A stretch of DNA of 64,000 nt from the NCBI RefSeq assembly GCF_030818575.1, contig NZ_JAUTAL010000001.1, positions 744,001 to 808,000 on the forward strand, read 5' to 3'. Source of the DNA: Chryseobacterium camelliae. GTDB lineage: Bacteria; Bacteroidota; Bacteroidia; Flavobacteriales; Weeksellaceae. Numbering within the stretch: position 1 is the stretch's first letter; every line of letters begins with the position of its first letter. Below the pieces are notes generated by a model, which was given only the letters and a program-made list of their open reading frames with translations, was not told the DNA's origin and made no database searches. Below are positions 18,043-26,252 of the stretch, piece after piece. Position numbers and translations under genes: made by a program.

Positions 18043-18345
18043 TTATCTTTTAAAACTTTTTCTAGCCAAATTCGGTAAATCTTCAAATCTCCCCTCTATA
18101 AGCGCAGTCTTTTTTGCCTGTGACCATTTCTTAATTTTCTTTTCAAATATAATGGCCTGACTGATATCTGTAAAAGTACAATAGTAGATCAGTTGGACAG
18201 GCCGTCTTGTAAAGGTATAAGAACCGAAATATTTTCCGTCCTGATGCTCATCAAACCGTTTATAAACATTTTCTGTAACGCCTGTATAATAGGTGTTATC
18301 TGAACAAACAGAGCAGTATATAAACAAAGGAAGTTTGCATTGCAT
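18043..18345 (-). CDS. Small stand-alone GIY-YIG nuclease-domain protein
   Basis: 100 residues, almost entirely one GIY-YIG domain. It has FIYCSVCSDNTYYTG (GIY...YIG equivalents, residues 8-22), the catalytic Arg in VYKRFDEH, a Tyr/Arg loop TRRPVQLIYY, and the metal-binding Glu in IIFEKKIKKW. Stand-alone members (YhbQ/UPF0213-like) are common in Bacteroidota. Their DNA target is generally unknown. The start lies about 100 bases from the first unit of the 18.4-kb repeat array. Confidence 0.85.
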   Translation of the reverse strand: MQCKLPLFIYCSVCSDNTYYTGVTENVYKRFDEHQDGKYFGSYTFTRRPVQLIYYCTFTDISQAIIFEKKIKKWSQAKKTALIEGRFEDLPNLARKSFKR

Positions 18346-18448
18346 AAAAATAGTGAATTTCTGGATGGGATTATACTATTGTCATGTGTTTAAATACATT
18401 TGTATATATGTTTTAAGCACTTACTAATAGATAATCAATTCCCCGTCT

Positions 18449-19370
18449 GTTCGAGTGCGGAACGGAGTGGAGCGTATCGAGAACTTGTTTAGGATAGTAA
18501 CCATCTTTTGTTTGTTAATCACCGGTTCTCGATACATTTTTCTTCGCTTCTCTGCGAAAAACACTCGAACTGACGTAGCCGAACTCATTGTTGTAAAATT
18601 GATTTTCCGCCTGTTCGAGTGCGGAACGCAGTGGAGCGTATCGAGAACTTGTTGAAAATAATGACACTTTTGTTTGTTAATCACCGGTTCTCGATACATT
18701 TTTCTTTGCTTTGCTGCAAAAAACACTCGAACTGACGGTGCCGAATTGATTGTTAGAAAATTGATTTTGCGTCTGTTCGAGTGCGGAACGGAGTGGAGTG
18801 TATCGAGAACTTGTTGAAAATAATTACACTTTTGTTTGTTAATCACCGGTTCTCGATACATTTTTCTCCGCTTTGCTGCGAAAAACACTCGAACTGACGG
18901 AGCCGAACTGATTGTTAGAAAATTGACTTTACGTCTGTTCGAGTGCGGAACGAAGTGGAGTTTATCGAGAACTTATTGCGGATGGTAACCTCTGTTTGTT
19001 TGATAATCATCAGTTCTCGATACATTTTTCTTCGCTTTGCTGCGAAAAACACTCGAACTGACGTAGCCGAACTCATTGTTGTAAAATTGATTTTCCGTCT
19101 GTTCGAGTGCGGAACGCAGTGGAGCGTATCGAGAACTTGTTGCGGATGGTAACCTTTGTTTGTTAATCATCAGTTCTCGATACATTTTTCTTCGCTTCTC
19201 TGCGAAAAACACTCGAACTGACGTAGCCGCAGTTAAATTGGATAATTGATTTTGCGTCTGTTCGAGTGCAGAACAGAGTAGAGTGTATTGAGAACTTGTT
19301 GCGGATGGTAATCTTCTTTTGTTTGATAATCACTGGTTATCTATACATTTCTGCGCTTTGGTTTTCAGCG
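18449..19370. repeat. Array A: six tandem units of about 162 bp, each with two palindromic elements
   Basis: Type I elements (36 bp, starting GTTCGAGTGCGGAAC and ending TATCGAGAAC) lie at 18449-18484, 18613-18648, 18775-18810, 18937-18972, 19101-19136 and 19260-19295. Type II elements (46 bp, starting GTTCTCGATACATTTTTC and ending CACTCGAAC) lie at 18525-18570, 18687-18732, 18849-18894, 19013-19058, 19173-19218 and a decayed copy from 19335. The two types share their ends in inverted sense (GTTCGAGTG ... GTATCGAGAAC) but differ in the core. The period is 159-164 bp. Open frames through the array are an artefact of a unit length near a multiple of three. Confidence 0.95.
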
Positions 19371-19464
19371 ATATTTTTGTTTGGGTAATGTGCTACTTTT
19401 AAAACCTTAGAAGGAGCAAGAGCCCAGGCTCGCGTCCGCGAAGAAGAAAGCCCATATCATACCA

Positions 19465-20929
19465 TCACATCTCTCCGGTATTGGAGCCGTTTTTCAGTTC
19501 TTCAAATTTTGAGGCCATGGTTGGGTTTCCTTTCGTCAGCTTTTTGATGGTTAAGTCATCCGCTTTGTTATTGGCAAGCCGCAGGTTGTTTTCTGAAGAA
19601 AGCAGGGCGTCCTTGGTTTTCTGGAGGTGCGTAATTGTTTTGTCGATTTCTTCAATGGCGGTTTTAAATTTCCTGCTGGCCAGCTCGTAGTTCCGGGCAA
19701 AACCTTCTTTAAAGCTATTGATGTTTTCTTCAAAATTGGTAATGTCAATATTCTGGTTTTTGATCATGGCCAGCTCTGCCTTTACTTTCATTGAATTGAG
19801 GGCTGCATTCCTCAATAAAGTAATCATTGGGATAAAAAACTGGGGCCGTACCACATACATTTTAGGGTACTTATGGGAAACATCCACTATGCCTGCATTG
19901 TACAGCTCATTATCAGCTTCCAAGAGGGTAACCAGAACGGCATATTCACACCTTTTATCATTCCTGTCTTTGTCCAGTTCCCTGAATAAAATCTTCGTTC
20001 TTTTTCTTGGTTGCGGTTTCATCGCCTTCATTTTTCATTTCAAACATAATCGAAATCACCTCATTCCCGGCCTCATCGGTTTCCCTGTAAATATAGTCGC
20101 CTTTGCTTCCTGATCTGGCGTCATTGTCTTTTTCGAAATAGGCATTCTGGAACGCAATAGACCTGAGTTTGTTGAACTCCACTTCACAATGCTGCTCCAG
20201 GGTTTCTCCCAGCATCTTTGTGGATAGTTTGAGTTTCATGTCTTTGCGGAAGGCAATTTCTTCATCTTTATGGCGGATGATATCTTCTTTGGCTTTCAGT
20301 TCGGCCAGATGTTTTTCGTTCAAAGACTTTTCCAGCAATTCCATTTCGGTTTTGGTTAGCGTGACTTTGCTGGCAAAATCATCCCTTTCCTTTTCTATTT
20401 TCTGGACCGCTTCCGTAACGGAAAGCTTTTTTTCCGTTTCAGCATTATCCAGCTTTAGTTTCAGCTCAGAGATCATGATCTCCCTGTGAGATAATTGTTC
20501 GTTCAAATTACGTTCAATATCGGCTTTCAGCTGGATGATTTCCTTCTCTTTTTCGTCTTTTTCTTTTTCTATATTTTTGATAGCTTCAGAAACCGATAAT
20601 TTTTTTTCAGTTTCCGCATGGTCAAGTTTCGATTTTAAATCGGTGAGCAAATAGTCTTTTTCAGCCAGTTTTTCAGCCAGGATTTTATCATTGTCTGCTT
20701 TAAGACGGAGGATTTCCTGATCCTTATTGGCCAGTTCAGCCTGTATGGTATTTTTAAGATGGGCTTCCGTGAGCTTTACGGCATTTTCTTTTTCCTTTTC
20801 AGCCAAGGCAAGCCTGGCGTGCAGCTCTTCTTCAAACTGATGGTCCCTTACCTGTTTGAGGATATCCGCAAAACCGGTTTCATCTACTTTGAAAACTTTG
20901 TGACAATGGGGACATTTAATATCGTTCAT
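19465..20929 (-). pseudogene. DUF2130-domain protein, split by a +1 frameshift
   Basis: The N-terminal part (20929 to about 19988) begins with a zinc-ribbon-like CPHCHK (residues 5-10). A long coiled coil follows at about residues 30-220 with several similar LKLDNAETEKKLSV-type segments, and then the DUF2130 core up to KKKNEDF. The C-terminal part (to 19465) continues in another frame from [10 protein letters not shown] through [15 protein letters not shown] to [11 protein letters not shown]. Removing one base (the T at 19987 on the plus strand) fuses the two frames into an uninterrupted protein of about 487 residues. The function of DUF2130 is not established. It could be a real mutation or a sequencing error in an A/T-rich run. 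Confidence 0.85.
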
Positions 20930-21226
20930 GATGTACTTTACCTTTATTGTATAATGTAAGTTTTGGCTTTCTGCTAATACCTTTGATTGTGCAAAGTAAT
21001 AAGGCCTAACTGCAATAAACCAAATATAGAAAAACTAACTTGAATTCTCAATGAGGTTTCCCGTAAATGAGTTTAAATGTCGCTTGGTGTTTTCTGTTTT
21101 GATTATGATCCTGTTATGTCTGCTTTAAGATAAGTCTGTAGATTTTAAATACCAGTATCATTATGTAAAGGTGTCATTAAATGATTGTATTTGTATAAAA
21201 TAATGATACAAAAAAAGTGTAAAATT

Positions 21227-21571
21227 ATGATTGCTGAAATAGAAAAATTTATCGAAATCCAGAATAATATTGACCAGATTCTGAAAAATTCTCCCTTTAA
21301 AATGTCTTATATCATTGAGAAGTCGGGGATTAAAAAACCTACATTTTTCAAGAAGCTTAAAGAAAAGAGATTCACTCCGGAAGAGCTTCTTACGATTTCA
21401 AAAACCATCGAAATGAAAAAATGGCGCAATGAAACGAAGGAGGAAATTATGGAGTCGCTAAAACGCTCTTAAGAAGATTTTAATGGGGGAAGGGTTCAAG
21501 ATTATCAGGACGTTATGGAAGCAGCAAGGGAGCGTTTAGAAAAACACAGGAATGAAAATACAATTCTCTGA
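21227..21571 (+). pseudogene. Antitoxin of a RelE/ParE-type pair, interrupted by an in-frame stop
   Basis: The frame from the ATG at 21227 (alternative 21203) encodes an HTH-like protein with YIIEKSGIKKPTFFKKLKE at about residues 28-46, ending at TAA 21470-21472 after 81 codons. The same frame is open directly after that stop for 32 more codons (GGRVQDYQDVMEAARERL ...) to TGA at 21569-21571. This reads like a normal antitoxin tail and overlaps the toxin ATG by 20 bases. A single nonsense mutation has therefore removed the toxin-binding tail. The annotated remnant would be the 81-residue N-terminus. Confidence 0.7.
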
Positions 21572-21843
21572 TGAATCATTCCTTGATTTACGAAATATAG
21601 AAGAGTGTCCTCTTATGCATTGGAATGATAAAGTACTGGATGATTTTCTTACAAAACTGGACGAGATTGTACAGATGATCTGCAGTGGAAATGTCGTATT
21701 TCAAAAATATGAAGGTAGCCATTACCATAAAATATTGATCACGAAACATAATACACTCATTTACGCCGTTGAAAAATGATGTGTTAAAAATTATCCGAAT
21801 TATCCAAAACTTTCAGGATCCTGGCTACAATAAGAAATCTTAG
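21552..21843 (+). pseudogene. RelE/ParE-family toxin, C-terminus lost by a 1-base deletion
   Basis: The open part (21552-21779) carries the fold of small RNase or gyrase toxins: MKIQFSDESFLDLRNIEE, then VLDDFLTKLDEIVQMI, then KILITKHNTLIYAVEK. The frame stops at 21777 after an A5 run (21772-21776). Adding one A restores NDVLKIIRIIQNFQDPG, which is the conserved last strand of the family, and the frame then ends at TAG 21841-21843. Loss of the last beta-strand would inactivate the toxin. The overlap with the antitoxin frame supports the pairing. Confidence 0.75.
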
Positions 21844-21992
21844 AAAAAATAAGAATTTCCTATTGCAGCTGACCAGAGCCACATTGTGGAATATGTATCT
21901 GGATTTGTACACGGCTGTTTAATTCCACAAAAAAGCCTGCTACAAAGCAGGCTGAGAATATAGGAAAGTATAGAATTTAGATTTTCAGCAGA

Positions 21993-22781
21993 CTACTTCC
22001 TCAGCATTTCTTCATACGTCGTTCTGATAGTTTCTTTACCATAGATCTTTTCCAGCCGTCTGACTGTAAAATGGCCTTTTGCCATCGCCTGGAAGTGATC
22101 GATAAACAGGGTGTTAACGATGGCACCGCCGGCAGCTCCAATGGCCGGAACAGCCTGTGCAGTCACTTTTTCAGAAACCTGTACACTGAACCTTGCGGCT
22201 ACTTTTGAAATTAACTTAACGATGACAGATGCGCCCTCATCCGCAACGGTTTTGGTCGTAAATTGCCTGGCTGCTTCAGCCATGGTTTGTGCCAAAGCAA
22301 TTCTGGCTGCGAAATATCCGCTCTCGCTTGCGTTATCAGATTCGCTTTTTCCGCCCAGTGCAAACACTTCGAGACAGGCCAGCTTCACATCCGGATCGGC
22401 TATAGATTCCCCTTCGCTTCGTGCTATATCAACAACGGATCGCAGCATAATGGTGGTAGATACCGGAAGCTCAATGGTCAGCGCAGGCAGCCCGAAGAAA
22501 CCGCCAACGGCCCCGAATGCCGCTACCCCGAATTTATGCCACCAGTTGGAAGGCCTGGTATTGGGCGTATCTTTCATCGTAAAGATTGCAGTATCTGCCG
22601 CTTTTATTAATGCCGCTTCCGTAATGGTACCGATTTTTTCATGTACGTTTTTAGGGAGGAATTCCAGTGCTTTTTCCAGAGGCTGACCAATCGCATTGGT
22701 AATTTTAGCTACAATTCCCGGATTTTCCAGGATTTCCATGGCCTGGCGCAATTCTTCAAGGTGATTTTCAGATAAGTTCAT
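21993..22781 (-). CDS. EcsC family protein
   Basis: 262 residues. The EcsC domain covers most of the protein: an N-terminal amphipathic helix region with ATNAIG-type GQPLEKALEFLP, then glycine-rich AAFGAVGGFFGLPALTIELP (about 88-107), VSTTIMLRSVVDIARSEGE, and a second glycine-rich AVPAIGAAGGAIVNTLF near the C-terminus. EcsC proteins are named from a Bacillus ABC transporter locus, but their activity is unknown. They appear membrane associated through short hydrophobic stretches. It is monocistronic on the minus strand. Confidence 0.82.
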   Translation of the reverse strand: MNLSENHLEELRQAMEILENPGIVAKITNAIGQPLEKALEFLPKNVHEKIGTITEAALIKAADTAIFTMKDTPNTRPSNWWHKFGVAAFGAVGGFFGLPALTIELPVSTTIMLRSVVDIARSEGESIADPDVKLACLEVFALGGKSESDNASESGYFAARIALAQTMAEAARQFTTKTVADEGASVIVKLISKVAARFSVQVSEKVTAQAVPAIGAAGGAIVNTLFIDHFQAMAKGHFTVRRLEKIYGKETIRTTYEEMLRK

Positions 22782-23012
22782 TATTTTGGTGGTTGTTATT
22801 TGGTTTATACGTTTTCGAATATTCAGGTCTTGTAAAAATGTCTATTCAAAAAAAGGGAGTACCGATAAAGTAAGCATATTTCTGGTCATGAAATTTATAT
22901 TCTCCGATCATGGATTAAAATTAGGAAATATTGATTGATCTTTCTGTTTTTTTCTTTCCTTAAAGCACGAGCTTGATGCTCGTACTCGAGTCCCTGATTG
23001 GAATGGTAAATA

Positions 23013-23060
23013 TAATATCAAAAAAAACTCCTGCCACGACAGGAGTTTTTTTTGATATTA
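23013..23060. terminator. Bidirectional terminator, perfect arms of about 21 bp overlapping a stop codon
   Basis: The left arm (23013-23033) and right arm (23040-23060) are reverse complements around a CCACGA loop, containing ACTCCTG/CAGGAGT flanked by eight A and eight T. On the minus strand it terminates the lipoprotein gene, whose TAA is the last three bases of the right arm (23058-23060). Confidence 0.85.
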
Positions 23061-23702
23061 TTGTAAACCTTTGATCTTATCCAGGTAAGAGTAATCCTCT
23101 TTAACTTTTTCAATCCATTTTTCTCTACCTGTTGGTTTACTGAGGAAATCCGAATGAAATTTTTCTGATTCAGAATACACTGAAATTTGGTTTGCCAAAT
23201 CTTTAACTAAGGCAGTGTTTTCAGAATCATTATTCAATACGCTTAGCGCATTATACAAAAGACAATAGCCGAAATATTTTGTGTTCACTAATTCTTTTGT
23301 ATATTCTTTGATAATATCTTCCTGGTCTTTTGATGGTGTTTCATCCTGAATTCCCAAAAGATCTTTTTTAGCAAATAAAATATAAATCAGATACTGTTTT
23401 GAAGCTGTACTCAAATCAGAACTATAAAGAGAATTCAGAGTTTTCCAATCAATTTTCGGATCATTCATTTTGTGGCCCAAATCATTTTCAACATTGAATG
23501 CCATAAAATCAGTGTGAGCATCAAGATACGGCAATTGGTCCATATACTCTTTGCCTGCAATTTTTGAACTATTATTCTTATTTAAAATAGATGATTTAAA
23601 TTGACCCTTATCGGTCATTTTTTCATTATTTGTAACGTCTTCTTTTGAACAACTTGAAAACATTGAGACAACTACGATTCCGCTTAGAATTAAATTTTTC
23701 AT
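23058..23702 (-). CDS. Lipoprotein of unknown function
   Basis: 214 residues. The signal sequence ends in a lipobox VSMFSSC followed by SKE (Cys about residue 18), indicating export and lipid anchoring. Ser/Lys at +2/+3 and Glu downstream are common in Bacteroidota lipoproteins. The mature part is charged and mostly helical, with no motif I recognise. The gene starts 17 bases after the stop of a small secreted Cys-containing peptide, so they are one operon, and it ends in a strong terminator. Base composition is AT-rich compared with neighbours. Confidence 0.7.
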   Translation of the reverse strand: MKNLILSGIVVVSMFSSCSKEDVTNNEKMTDKGQFKSSILNKNNSSKIAGKEYMDQLPYLDAHTDFMAFNVENDLGHKMNDPKIDWKTLNSLYSSDLSTASKQYLIYILFAKKDLLGIQDETPSKDQEDIIKEYTKELVNTKYFGYCLLYNALSVLNNDSENTALVKDLANQISVYSESEKFHSDFLSKPTGREKWIEKVKEDYSYLDKIKGLQ

Positions 23703-23719
23703 GTTATATTATTTATTAG

Positions 23720-23971
23720 TTAACATCCTACACTTGTACCTTCCCATGAATCTACAACACCGGAATCAAAAACCCCGTCAGTTGTTGCATAAGCAAAGTA
23801 AACGGTCTTTCCGCGGGGAGGATTCCCGGAGCATGCGGTGCCGTTCGGGACATTCCATCCCATTCCTATTCCGTAACCGCCTGATGAGTTATAACAGCTT
23901 TTGGTACATACTTTTGCTTCGGCCGCTGTAAGGGCCAAAACAGCTAAAAACGTCAGTGTTTTTCTTTTCAT
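23720..23971 (-). CDS. Small secreted cysteine-containing peptide of unknown function
   Basis: 83 residues. A clear Sec signal peptide (MKRKTLTFLAVLALTAAEA) would leave a mature chain of about 64 residues. It has four Cys (22, 26, 48 and the last residue 83) and a Gly/Ser/Tyr-rich segment (YNSSGGYGIGMGW). The spacing allows two disulfides. It heads an operon with a lipoprotein 17 bases downstream. I do not recognise a family. A secreted effector or bacteriocin-like role with the lipoprotein as partner is possible but unsupported by homology. Confidence 0.6.
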   Translation of the reverse strand: MKRKTLTFLAVLALTAAEAKVCTKSCYNSSGGYGIGMGWNVPNGTACSGNPPRGKTVYFAYATTDGVFDSGVVDSWEGTSVGC

Positions 23972-24220
23972 TGTTTTTGGATTAAATTGATTAATGATTT
24001 AGTTTTTCAAAAATAGCAAGCAGCACCTAAATTAAATTGTGGAAAACCAGAACAGGAATTGTCATATAGTAAGGAGGGCATATTTGTGTTTTTTAAGTAA
24101 AAGATTAAACGTCAAAAGTTCAGTATGGCACTCAGGTTTTATAAGGTAATTTTTATTATTTTTAATGGAAGATAATTTGTTAACCCGTTTGCAGGATAGG
24201 GTATAATATGACCTGAAAAA

Positions 24221-24281
24221 TGACAATTTTTCATTTCAAGTGACAACATTTCAGTCTTATAGCACTGGCACAGCTTTTGAA
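24221..24281 (+). promoter_or_regulatory. Possible sigma-54-like promoter with paired upstream repeats before hsp20
   Basis: TGGCAC (24266-24271), five bases, then TTGAA (24277-24281) resembles the -24/-12 element TGGCAC-N5-TTGCA with one mismatch in the -12 half. Just upstream are two direct repeats, TGACAATTTTTCA (24221-24233) and TGACAACATTTCA (24241-24253), spaced exactly 20 bases, two helical turns. The hsp20 ATG is 55 bases downstream. The rest of the 23.97-24.34 kb gap shows nothing else recognisable. Confidence 0.35.
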
Positions 24282-24335
24282 AATATTTTAGCGTGTTCAT
24301 TAAAAATATTGTTTAACCTTTAAAATTCGTTTGTT

Positions 24336-24791
24336 ATGTCAATCGTAAAAAGAAACAACGGCAGCATGCTCCCTGCCGCTCCGCGTGCACTGTTCGATGA
24401 CTTTTTCGGACGTGAACTTTTTAACTGGGGCAACAACAATTTTTCTTCTACCATGACCACCGTTCCATCGGTGAACATCAGGGAGAACACAGAAAACTTC
24501 GAGGTGGAAGTGGCCGCTCCGGGAATGGATAAAAAAGATTTTCAGATCACCCTGGAAGGTAACATGCTGACGATTTCATCTTCAAGAAAAAATGAATCGG
24601 AAGAAAACAAGGATCAGTACACCAGAAGGGAATTCAGCTATCAGTCTTTTACAAGAACATTTGAGCTTGCCAAGGATGTGGTGGATGAAGAGCATATTGA
24701 AGCCAAATACGACAACGGCGTCCTGAAGCTTACCATTCCGAAAACGGAAAAAGCCAAGAAACAGGCACCGAGACTGATTGAAATTCAGTAA
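24336..24791 (+). CDS. Hsp20/alpha-crystallin family small heat shock protein
   Basis: 151 residues. The alpha-crystallin domain spans about residues 42-140, from VPSVNIRENTENFEVEVAAP to the signature DNGVLKLTIPK. The N-terminal arm is short and the C-terminal tail ends in PRLIEIQ, whose I-x-I-like motif (LIEI) normally mediates oligomer assembly. These proteins hold unfolding proteins without ATP. It is monocistronic: a promoter-like region lies upstream and a terminator follows. The upstream repeats suggest stress-dependent control. Confidence 0.93.
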   Translation: MSIVKRNNGSMLPAAPRALFDDFFGRELFNWGNNNFSSTMTTVPSVNIRENTENFEVEVAAPGMDKKDFQITLEGNMLTISSSRKNESEENKDQYTRREFSYQSFTRTFELAKDVVDEEHIEAKYDNGVLKLTIPKTEKAKKQAPRLIEIQ

Positions 24792-24827
24792 GCATTATTA
24801 TTTAATTTAACTAAGAATGTATATAAT

Positions 24828-24866
24828 ACAGCAATTGGTTTTCCTCAGGAAGACCAATTGCTGTTT
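24828..24866 (+). terminator. Terminator after hsp20
   Basis: ACAGCAATTGGTTTTCC pairs with GGAAGACCAATTGCTGT (one T-G wobble) around TCA, followed by TTT. Confidence 0.8.
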
Positions 24867-24921
24867 AACGGGCATTATGTTCTGAAATTATTTTAATTGT
24901 TAGGGATTAAATACGTTTATC

Positions 24922-26085
24922 ATGAATACATTGCTGGTATCAATAGCCATTCTGTGCCTTACCACAACAGGTTTAATTTTCCTGCTGAAAAAAATCAGGC
25001 AGCCTTATCTTATTGCATATATTATCGCAGGAATTCTTCTGGGTCCGTACGTTTTGAAAGTCTTCACGGAAACGCAGCAGATTGAGGTGATTGGTGAGAT
25101 CGGTATCCTTCTGCTGATGTTTTTCCTGGGAATGGAAATCAACATTCCGAACCATCACAGCCTGATTGTAAGGCCACTGATTGCGCAGGCTTGTAAGATC
25201 ATACTCAGTTTTGCCTTTGCATTTCTTGCCGGGTATTTTCTGCATCTCGATATCAGGAGCATGGTGTTGATGGCATTCCTGTTCATTTTCAACAGTACGG
25301 CAGTGGTTAGTGAATTCCTTAAAAAAGACAGGATGCTCAATACTTCGTTCGGGATGATGATCCTGAACATCCTGATCATACAGGATCTGCTGCTGGCGCC
25401 CGTGCTCACAGTCCTTAAGGTGTGGAAAGGAGAACATTTCGATTTGCTGAACCTGGTTCTCCCTGTACTGCTTTGTATAGTTATCTTTTTCATATTCCGA
25501 AAAATCAGGAATACCCAGGAAATTAAAATCCCGAAGATTTTCAGGGGAATAGAATATGACCATGACCTACAGGTTTTTACAGGCCTGCTGATCTGTCTCG
25601 GCTTTGGGATCCTTGCCGAAGCTATTGGGCTAAGCGGGGCTCTGGGAAGTTTCCTAGCAGGTGTCTTGGTAGGAAGGATTAAGATATTTAGCTGGCTGGA
25701 GCACTCCCTTACACCTTTTAAGGTATTCTTCATCACGGTCTTTTTTGTTTCCGTGGGCCTTAGGCTTGACCTTGCTTATTTGTATGGGCATTATGGCCTG
25801 GTGATAACCGGAACCCTCGTGGTACTTCTCAGCAACAGTGTAATGTCTGCACTGGTATTCAGGTTTTTAAAATTTGACCGAAGGAGCAGCTGGTACGGCG
25901 GTGCGCTGCTGGCCCAGACTGGAGAGTTCGGGATCCTGGCACTGTCAGTGGCTTATAAAGCCGGTATTATTCCTTACGATCTTTTCAAAGCCGGGCTTTG
26001 TATCACCTGTCTCAGCCTGCTGCTTTCCACCATCTGGATTTCAGTCTTTAAAAAGCTTACGGATAAGAAGATTATTGACCATTGA
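24922..26085 (+). CDS. Kef-type cation:proton antiporter (CPA2 family)
   Basis: 387 residues, nearly all membrane, with about 12 hydrophobic segments. Typical CPA2 features are visible: YIIAGILLGP near residues 33-42, EIGILLLMFFLGMEI (55-69), the FNSTAVVSEFL segment, and QTGEFGILALSVAYKAG near the C-terminus. It lacks the cytosolic TrkA/RCK domain found in KefB/KefC, so it is a bare exchanger of K+ or Na+ for H+. It sits between hsp20 and the GAPN-like gene with separate signals on the upstream side. Confidence 0.88.
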   Translation: MNTLLVSIAILCLTTTGLIFLLKKIRQPYLIAYIIAGILLGPYVLKVFTETQQIEVIGEIGILLLMFFLGMEINIPNHHSLIVRPLIAQACKIILSFAFAFLAGYFLHLDIRSMVLMAFLFIFNSTAVVSEFLKKDRMLNTSFGMMILNILIIQDLLLAPVLTVLKVWKGEHFDLLNLVLPVLLCIVIFFIFRKIRNTQEIKIPKIFRGIEYDHDLQVFTGLLICLGFGILAEAIGLSGALGSFLAGVLVGRIKIFSWLEHSLTPFKVFFITVFFVSVGLRLDLAYLYGHYGLVITGTLVVLLSNSVMSALVFRFLKFDRRSSWYGGALLAQTGEFGILALSVAYKAGIIPYDLFKAGLCITCLSLLLSTIWISVFKKLTDKKIIDH

Positions 26086-26252
26086 AGTGCTTTGGAATAA
26101 AGCATAGACTGAAAAAGTTTTTCTTTTTTTGATAACACCCATCCCTAATACAGCGTGTGGAAAATAGAATAAATCTATAGCTAAGGTCTTTGAAAAACGG
26201 GTTTTTACCCCTACCTTTAATAGACCCGATTATTAAAAAAAATAAAAGATTT

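Noticed and set aside
18424-18888. 154-residue minus-strand ORF with internal repeats (MFFAAKRRKMYREPV type)
   Set aside because: It lies completely in array A. The repeated protein segments are translations of the palindromic units, whose length is close to a multiple of three. No start signal and no protein features.
15690-19440. tRNA or rRNA genes in the repeat-containing gaps
   Set aside because: The hairpins lack a cloverleaf, CCA end or TPsiC loop. No RNA gene was recognised anywhere in the window.
19465-20929. Two separate genes instead of one DUF2130 gene
   Set aside because: The two frames abut at one base, both halves match one continuous domain, and neither has a plausible own start or stop at the junction.
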